A DNA stretch of 64,000 nucleotides from Agrostemma githago (taxonomy: Eukaryota > Streptophyta > Magnoliopsida > Caryophyllales > Caryophyllaceae). Below, piece by piece: positions 56,975 to 64,000 of the stretch. Made by a program: the position numbers and the translations under genes. Positions within the stretch are counted from its first letter, which is position 1. Every line of letters begins with the position of its first letter. The notes beneath the pieces were generated by a model. It was not told where the DNA came from, ran no database searches, and saw only the letters and a program-made list of their open reading frames with translations. The stretch covers positions 41,283,619 to 41,347,618 of the forward strand of contig OY288246.1 of the NCBI GenBank assembly GCA_958450325.1, given 5' to 3'.

Positions 56975-58255
56975 GTGCTTCTAGTGCATCCAATGTATCA
57001 AGGCAACGTTACGACAATGTGGCATCCAAGCTACCATCAATCATCATGGGACAATCAAGGGGCTAATTGCCAAGACCCACAACTTTACCGACCATACCAA
57101 TATCATCAACAATCTTATGAACCCTCTCCATATGATTACCATGAAAGTTGTCAAGGATCATTCCAACATCCTAACAACTACCAAATATCCTCACACAACC
57201 CACAACCAAAAATCCCCAACTTTGAGACTTGTCAAATGTTGATTCAAATGCAAAAGACTCAACAAGAGATGATGATTCAAATGCATAAGAATCAACAAGA
57301 GATGATGATTCAAATGCAAAGGGATAAAGAGGAGTTCAAGGCCCAATTAGAGGTGCAAGATGCTCGAATCAATGCACTCATGGCTCGTATCACGATGTCG
57401 GCCACTCGAGCTCCACAATTTGTTGAGGAAGGTTCATTTGGGCAAGAAGGTCGGGTGTCTCCACAAGAAAGTCAACCCGATCATGAAGCCACGAATAAAG
57501 AAGAGAGGGTAAATCAAGAGATCATTGTTGAGTGTTGCTTGGATGGTGAAGATATGGAAAGAATGGAGGAAGTTGAAGCTTCAAGGGTCGACAATGAGGA
57601 GGAATTTGAACATGATTATCAAGATAACTCTTGGGTAGCCAATGTATTGGCTATTAAGTTGGATTTTTATGACTTTCTTCATGATGAACCGGATGTTGAC
57701 AATCCAAACCCAAGTGAAGAGATGACCCCTCAAGACCAAGTTGACAAGGTACGTAATACTTGGGAAAAAGAGGTAGACGCCTTAGAACTCGCCTTGAATG
57801 GAAAATTGGAGGAGCCAATTGCCTCCAATGAAGAAAACTTGATGCCTTCTCCTCCTCTATTGCACTCGATTTCAAGTCCCTTGTCTTGTGAGACGGTTGA
57901 TGAAGAGGATCCTTGTCGGACGGTGGAAAAGAGTGCTACTCTTGACCCCGTAGAAGAAGCAACGCCCTTAGGGTGTGATCTCCCAAATCACAACGCCAAG
58001 CATGACTTTAGACCACAATACCTACCGGATGGTCATAAGAGTCGTTGCTATGATGGTTTGGAAGACCCGGAAGATCACAAGAAACCCGAGCGTAATGGAT
58101 TAGATGATTGCTTCTCGACTCCGACTTGGAAACTCTTGTTGACGGCTAGGATCGGCCACATGAGCATTAATGAAGATGTTGCTAGGGCATTTGACTTACT
58201 CCTTCGAGCTCTTGATGGCTATGGAGGGGTAGATGGTGAGAGTATCTTATTGTAA
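56975..58255 (+). CDS. E4 intact ORF of unknown function, coiled-coil protein
   Basis: An uninterrupted 426-codon frame sits 150 bp after the PBS, where gag would be. I do not recognise a gag domain, zinc knuckle or any catalytic motif. Residues 1-75 are rich in Tyr, His, Gln and Asn (prion-like composition). Residues about 85-125 contain three 11-residue repeats of the form MIQMxKxQQEM, a likely coiled coil. Residues 140-300 are acidic. The C-terminal 60 residues have a more globular look (WKLLLTARIGHMSINEDVARAFDLLLRAL). The young LTRs and intact frame suggest a used protein. It may be a diverged Gag-like protein or a captured gene. Confidence 0.7.
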   Translation: MLLVHPMYQGNVTTMWHPSYHQSSWDNQGANCQDPQLYRPYQYHQQSYEPSPYDYHESCQGSFQHPNNYQISSHNPQPKIPNFETCQMLIQMQKTQQEMMIQMHKNQQEMMIQMQRDKEEFKAQLEVQDARINALMARITMSATRAPQFVEEGSFGQEGRVSPQESQPDHEATNKEERVNQEIIVECCLDGEDMERMEEVEASRVDNEEEFEHDYQDNSWVANVLAIKLDFYDFLHDEPDVDNPNPSEEMTPQDQVDKVRNTWEKEVDALELALNGKLEEPIASNEENLMPSPPLLHSISSPLSCETVDEEDPCRTVEKSATLDPVEEATPLGCDLPNHNAKHDFRPQYLPDGHKSRCYDGLEDPEDHKKPERNGLDDCFSTPTWKLLLTARIGHMSINEDVARAFDLLLRALDGYGGVDGESILL

Positions 58256-59515
58256 ATATCTTTTTCCTTTTCTTTTGAGCTTTTGTTTTTGTATATGTTT
58301 GTTCGGATAGTTTAGTTTCTAGGATTTGTTAGTTTTTGTGAAATCTTGTAATTCGGTATTTTGATGAGTGATGGGAGGGAGGGATTTGATGGTGTTTATT
58401 GAGTTTATTTGATAGGTCATAGTGAGGATGAAGCTTTGAGAGAAGTAGTTGATGATAGAAGCTTGGAGTTTGGTGGAGGAAGTCGGGTTTTTTTTTTGAG
58501 CTTTGACAAGCTTTTGGGGGCGAGATTTAGATCTCGATGTATTGGTGGCCTTGTGGGTGATGCTATCAAGAAAATGAAGGGCTAGAAGACTCATCCCGAC
58601 CGGGAAGGATGTCATCCCGATCGGGACGAGTGTGCTGAAAAGTGGGTTCCCTGATGTGCCGTCCCGACCGGGATCAAGTCCATCCCGATCGGGAAGGAAC
58701 CGTCCTGACCGGGAAGAAGTCCATCCCGACCGGGATGGTGCCCAGCTCCTCCTTTTGCCTCTTCTTCGACATTTGAGCCCACCCAACCACTTTATACCCC
58801 CTCCCAACCTCCCTACCTACCCTTGCTACTATCCTTGACCCATGTACTTCTTATATACATCCCCACCTCATCTTCTCTTCACTACATACCGAGTTTAACC
58901 TCAAATCCCAACCTCATTACACCTAAGCAAGCCCGATACTTGAGACTACATTGAGGAAGGGGAGGAATATCGATGACGACAAGCAAATGTGCCTATAATG
59001 ATCATTGAGACGATGGAGTTGATTGAGTTGCTAACCGTTTGGTAAGGCGACTCTCCTTCTTTTCCGTCTTTTGTTTGCTTAGTATTTCTTCGTTTGTTAT
59101 TATGGTGTCTTGGAGGCCCTCGGGGCCTTGGTTGTCATTGCTCCCGACTCTCGATGACGTGACTACATCGAGAGTCATTTCAAAAATCCAAATTGTCGAG
59201 TAATTTCACTTTTATTTCATTTTGGTAGAATTTAATCGGATTTAGGCGGAATCCGGGCTAGGTGACTTGATTACACCTAGCCCTCCCCTCCCATTTCCTT
59301 TTATTTTCTTCTTTTTATTTCTTCCCCCATCCATATCTTCTCTTGTCTCGGCCCTTGGTGATGACTACACCCCGGCCGGACACACTCTATCCTTTCTCCA
59401 CTTTTCTTTTTGATTTTTAGCTTTATTTTTGTAGTTTCTTTTCTTTTTAGTGTCTCCGCACACACTACTGATCGAGCATGAGGACATTGCTCGATTTAAG
59501 TGTGGGGGAGCGATA
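58256..59515 (+). other. E4 downstream non-coding region with internal promoter-like module
   Basis: At 58590-58740 lie six CATCCCGACCGGGATG-type palindromes, followed 50 bp later by TTTATACCCCCTCCC (58791-58805), the same order as in the E4 LTR. 59476-59512 has GAGGACATTGCTCGATTTAA followed by GTGTGGGGGAG, a phrase that usually follows pol in Athila elements, suggesting that pol was deleted from between. No gene is called. Confidence 0.6.
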
Positions 59516-62124
59516 TATTAGTCTAGTTTAGCTTCATTTTCGTAGTTTTTTCCGAAAAAACTTAAAAACCTCTAAAAATTTGAAATTTTTGATTAAAATC
59601 AAAAAGATTTTCTTTTGTGTTTTTTTCCTTTTGTATCGTTGTGACGCGAGTTCAGTTTGCAGTGTTGTTTTGATCGGTCCATATCTCGAGTTATACTTGG
59701 AATTTTGGAGTCATTCAAAATGGAGGAGATAGGTTTCGAGCTTATCTTTCCAATGACTACTTATGAAGGTTCATTGAACAAGTATTGACGAAGTTATACC
59801 CCAAACAAGTCAGCTGTGCATTGAAAAACGCTGTTGTTAAATTCTTTGACGGAATTGTTTCTTTTACCTCGATTTTCTTTAAAGCTCTCAATAAATTCCC
59901 AAGGAGAAGAGATGCTATTTTCAAGTCCGTTTAATCAAGACTACTCAAGCAAACAAGGGCCTTGCATCTGATTTGGAGCATGGAAAGTAGGCTGATTGTG
60001 TTCTCACTTATTCATTGTATCTAGCTATTTAGTTCTAGCCTAGTTCATTTCCCTTTCTTTGTTTTTGTCACCCACTTTATGAGGCTTGACTTTGCTGGTT
60101 AGCCTCATCCTTGGGTTGAGTTGTAGGCTATAAATAGCCAAGTACTTGATGAATAAAGCATTCAACTTTCATCAAACAAATCTGAGTTAAGCTTTGCTTT
60201 CCTTTTTCGTCTTTGTAGTTCACAAGACAAAGTATTAGAGTTAGTCGCGTTACAAGCTCTATACTCGCTATTTCAATCGAGTGTTTGAATTAGCACCCGC
60301 TTTGTTGAAGTATAGGTCTATCTCACTTAGCACACTATCCTTGGTTACGTCCTATAATTCCTTTACAGCAACTATCTTGATCTGATTTCGTTGCTTGGGT
60401 TCGTTTATTTCAATTTACTATCAATCTTCAAATAACTTGTTCAAAGTTCATTCTAACTCACATCACGTTGTGTCGTATATTTGTTGTATGGTGTGTGTTT
60501 TGCCCCCCTTTTCCTTGTAGGTAGCCTAATCATCGCTAACTTTGGAGGGCTTTCAAGACATTCGGTAACATCTTTTTACCCCTTTTACCTCTTTGTCTCT
60601 TGTGAAGCTTGGAGGATATTGTGTAATGAAGTGTGCTCGGGTGGAGCTTTGTAGAGTTTGTGGTTGATTTGGTTGCTTATTTGGATGTTTCGGGGTGGTG
60701 TTTGTTTTGCTTTTATGTTTGTTTTCTTTTCTCTTATTATGTTTTGTTTTGTTGTGTGTGTCTTATCTCCTTTCGTCCTTGTTGTGTCTTGTGTTTGTGT
60801 CTAGTGTGTAAAAAGGTTTTTGAAAACCCGGTTTTGAGGCTAGTGCGCAAGTGTTAACTCTCCCTTCCTAGCAATATGAGTCGAGTCTTGGACTTTAGTC
60901 TAGTAGAATGACCCCAAATCAATGATTTCGTTGGTTTCTTACCTTGAGTCCACCTAGTCTACTAGGGATTTACTACGGGATTTGCATTTTTAACCATTTT
61001 GACCACCCACGGAGTGAAAAGGCCTTGGTTGCCGAGTCCCGTCTCTTAGGTGACCGTGTTCGAAATTGTTTGATTAGTCCAAGTTTTCCACCTTTTTGTG
61101 GGTGTGAAGGGAAGACGTCGTCCCGACATACCCATTTCCCTACCTTCTACACATTTTTCACAAATAAGTTGCAATTTGTTGAAGTTTCATACTTGGTTGT
61201 GATTGAATGCCTACAAAATCAAGCCAAAAGGGCAAACCAAGAAAAAGAAAGAAAAATGAAAAGAGAAAAAGAAAGAAAAGAAAAGAAAAGAAAGAAGAAA
61301 AAGAAAAGGCACAACAAAAGAAAAACAAAATACAAAAGAAGAAAAAAAAGATGTGGCATTGAAACTCAAAAGTCAAATGCAAAAGAAAAAATGCCAAAGA
61401 AAATCATCTCACAAAAAAAATTTCTCACCCCCTCAAAATAAGCCTTTTACCGACTATTACTGTGAAGAGCCTACCAAAGGACCGAGTCCCTAGGAAGGAT
61501 GATAGCGATAATGGTCGGTCTTCCCTCATTTTGCAACCTTGACCACCTTTTTACTTGGACTAGTTGGGCGATTTTGGACCTGGGACGACTCTCTTGGCTT
61601 AACGCTAAAGGGGGCGGGGCTTTACTTACCTACAGTGTCGACTAACTCCGTGGTTCATCTTTTTCCATCCCGCCGATCGTCCCGTGGTACGTTCTTAAAA
61701 GGTTAGGAGGAACCTAGGTAAGTTACCAACATTTTTATTGCTTTGTTGTCATACTATTAGGGTTTTGTCCATTTCGATTCGTGTTATTAGCTTGGGAACG
61801 TTGTCACTTGCCTTGAGTCCTTAACCGGTGTTTCTTCACCGCTTTGTGGAGGGAAGCGGTATTTGTTTCTTTTTGGGTGCAACCGAGTGTTGTTCGTTTG
61901 TATGTTCGTTTGTTTGTTTGTGTGTTTTCGTGTCCGGTTGCATCCACGGTTTTGTCGCAAGACCCCACTTGCCTTGCGGAGAGCACTTGTCCTCTAAGTG
62001 TTCTCGCGTGAGTTGAAAGGGCGTAGGGTGCGCTAATACCCGCTCGGCTAGTAGTCTAGTTTCTTTTAGTCTTTAGTTAGTTTGTGCTTACTCGAGGGCG
62101 AGTAAGGGTTAAGTGTGGGAGAGT
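59516..62124 (+). other. E4 3' region
   Basis: Non-coding: a TTGAAATTTTTGATTAAAAT-rich stretch, an A/G-rich block (61220-61440) that can be read as a lysine-rich frame, and the primer tract at 62111-62124. Nothing else is recognised. This unusually long 3' region is common in Athila-type elements, where an env-like gene may sit; none is visible. Confidence 0.6.
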
Positions 62125-63676
62125 TGATAAGTGTAGTTTGTAGTGCCTATTTTCTTGTGTTTAGTCCCGGTTTCTCTTGTGAAATCGCTCTTTGGAGCGG
62201 TTTCTGAGGCTACTTACGCTTCTTCTAGCTTTTGTTAGGTTCCTAGGACCATTATTGGAGATATGGAGCGATTTCGACTCGTTTCCGACACATTTGGAGC
62301 CTTCGAAGAGAAGCGACGATCACTCGGTAGGCTATACTCAATCCCGAGACCTTGGGACCCATTCCCGAGCCCCTTGGACCCGATCCCGAGCACCGAGAAT
62401 CGATGAGAAACCTAACAAGAGCAAGGAGGGACCTTTGGGACCATATTAGAGGCCTACAAGACCCATCCCGGTCGGAACAACCCTCATCCCGTCCGGGATG
62501 AAGTGCAAACAAAGAAGCTCTTCTGCTGAGTCAACCGGGACGGGATGAAGCCATCCCGGACGGGACCATGAAGCCATCCCGGACGGGACCATCCATCCCG
62601 AACGGGATGAGCCCAAAAATAGGCTGTTTCGCTTTTCTCGCCTCCTCCACTCTTGTAACCCTATAAATACCCCCCCTCTTGTATTATTACACCATCTGAG
62701 CTTATGTTCTTCATTACCCACCAAACCCTAGACTACTTTAGGTTAGATTAGCTTAGATTAGTGTAGATTAGTCCTTAATCTAGTTAGTTAATCTTGTATT
62801 AAGGGATCTCTTGAAGAATCCATTCAATCTTGACAACATTGATGGAGGTTTTGGGTGTTCTTAAGATGCAAGTGTTCATCTTTTTCATTCCTTTGTAGTT
62901 TGGTATAATCCTTCTTATCTCTTTTCTCTTAATCTTTATAGTTAATCAAGTTTTCATCTTTGTATCTTGTTTGTTATTGTTTGTTGTTCATCTTGTTTAT
63001 GTATTGTCTTGTTCTTATGTTGTGGGTTTCACTAGTTTGTGTTGATATTCCTTTAGATATGTGTGAGTAGTTATCCCCTAGGGTTAGTAGGGGGATTGGG
63101 TGTGATTTGGGATGATTAGGGTGAGATGGGTGGTACTAGATGTTGTTTTTGTTGATTACCAATTGCCTTGCACTCTACATGCTCGATGAATTGCTTGTGA
63201 GACTAGAGACGATCAATCCTTGTTTTTCTTGCCTCTTCTCTTGTGTGTGTTTGTTTGGTTGATTGGTTTGGTTTCCTCATTAGTAGCGAGAGCGTTGTGT
63301 GGATGACCCCTAAATCGTTTAAGTAGCGAGAGCCCGATCGGAACCTAGGCTACGAAGGCATGCTAGTAACCCCGTTTCCCTCTTTTGATCTCCTTTGCAT
63401 CCAAAAACCCGACCTAGCCCTAGTTTTCCTTCTTGTTGATTTATTTGCTTCCATTAGTCATTAGTTGCTTGTTTTGTCTTCCTTTTTCGTGTTTTAGACC
63501 TAGGATAGTCTATAGCCATCACCCTAGTTTAGCTTGTCTCGGACCTAGTCTAGGACCGTAGCACAGCTTAGTCTGACACCCCATCCCTGTGGATCGACCC
63601 GACTTACCCCTGCTACCAAGCCTAGGTTAGTTGGTTTATTTTGATCGGCGGGATCCACGGCAAATCCCACCCATCA
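62125..63676 (+). repeat. E4 3' LTR
   Basis: 1552 bp; palindrome module about 62460-62612, TATAAATA 62662-62669. Near-identical to the 5' copy. Confidence 0.92.
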
Positions 63677-63734
63677 TTGACTTGTCGTTGATTAATTAGG
63701 ATTTAATTTGCGTATTACTCGTATTTTTTAATTA

Positions 63735-64000
63735 CGTTTATTAAATTGTATTAAGTTATTAATTAATCTAAACTGTTTAAAACCGGAAGCGTAACGATAA
63801 TCGAATAAAACGGTTTTATTATCGAGTTCTAACAAACCGATACTCTATAAAATGTAGATGTGATAATATTTCGAGAATTAATTGTAAGGGAGAACTCGTC
63901 ATTTTACGTAATTCCATATACTAACTATATAGCTAGTCGGTTTTGGTTTATTACGATAATCGAAAAAGACAGTTTAATTATCGAGTTTTAATAAACCGAT
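63735..64000 (-). repeat. Right arm of the long inverted repeat, cut by window end
   Basis: Reverse complement of 54185-54478 with small differences. The repeat continues past the window. Together with the left arm it shows that E4 and the foldback lie inside one older inverted-repeat element. 63682-63734 is plain AT-rich sequence. Confidence 0.7.

Larger units (their letters stand above)
55248..63676 (+). mobile_element. E4: non-autonomous Athila-type LTR retrotransposon
   Basis: LTRs 55248-56804 (1557 bp) and 62125-63676 (1552 bp), TGATAAGTG...CCCATCA. PBS TGGCGCCGTTGCCGGGGA (56808-56825) is the tRNA-Asp type used by Athila elements; primer tract AAGTGTGGGAGAGT before 62125. Target copies are TCGAC (55243-55247) and TTGAC (63677-63681), one mismatch. 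The interior (5.3 kb) has one intact 426-codon frame and no protease, RT or integrase. A second tract, AAGTGTGGGGGAG, occurs at about 59499. Confidence 0.92.

Noticed and set aside
58319..58807. 162-codon minus-strand frame
   Set aside because: It is formed by the palindrome cluster and flanking AT/GC blocks; no family resemblance.
60944..61441. Lysine-rich 165-codon frame
   Set aside because: Its second half is an A/G-rich low-complexity tract; composition alone explains the open frame and no motif is present.

Overview
This window is plant nuclear DNA made almost wholly of transposable elements nested inside one another. I recognise no host gene, rRNA or complete tRNA gene. The lineage mix (Tat/Ogre-type and Athila-type Ty3/gypsy LTR elements, two En/Spm-type CACTA transposons, a Helitron end) says flowering plant, probably a eudicot; I cannot name the species from sequence alone.

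Layout. (1) 1-22059: a long Tat-type element (E1) on the minus strand. Its 3' LTR is cut by the window start (1-1027); its 5' LTR is 19590-22059 and its PBS matches the 3' end of tRNA-Arg. Its gag-PR-RT-RNaseH-IN frame is broken by stops, frameshifts, a 6.6-kb CACTA transposon (C2, 6709-13314, TSD TAA) and a solo Athila-like LTR (13821-15395, TSD TTGCT). Downstream of pol, in antisense, it carries a separate gene with its own TATA box (1602-3513). (2) 22060-22510: short older sequence. (3) 22511-53591: a second Tat-type element (E3, plus strand, TSD AGGCC). It lacks pol and keeps a gag zinc-knuckle remnant, a spliced antisense plant-mobile-domain pseudogene (about 46690-49893) and two tandem arrays before its 3' LTR. 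A second CACTA (C1, 26120-42434, TSD GAG) sits in its leader/gag region, and a young non-autonomous Tat-type element (E2, 32397-41569, TSD ACTCT) sits inside C1: four layers (Helitron-type host, E3, C1, E2). (4) 53597-54045: Helitron 3' end. (5) 54046-55247 and 63682-64000: the two sides of a long inverted-repeat element, with a tRNA-like foldback inside, interrupted by E4 (55248-63676), an Athila-type element with a tRNA-Asp PBS, no pol and one intact 426-codon ORF.

How the parts relate. E1, E2 and E3 share the PBS, a block near the LTR 3' end, a motif after the pol position and about 60 bp before the 3' LTR. E2 also shares with E1 the start of the LTR and about 950 bp of leader. I infer that the coding-poor E2 and E3 were moved by proteins of E1-like relatives. 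C1 and C2 each carry the two En/Spm genes (TNP2-type transposase and a Transposase_24/TNPA-like protein), both reading on the minus strand.

The least explained signal is a recurrent module of paired short palindromes, two on each side of a spacer. It occurs with three different palindrome sequences in LTRs of different lineages, usually just upstream of a TATAAATACCC promoter, and also at internal sites.
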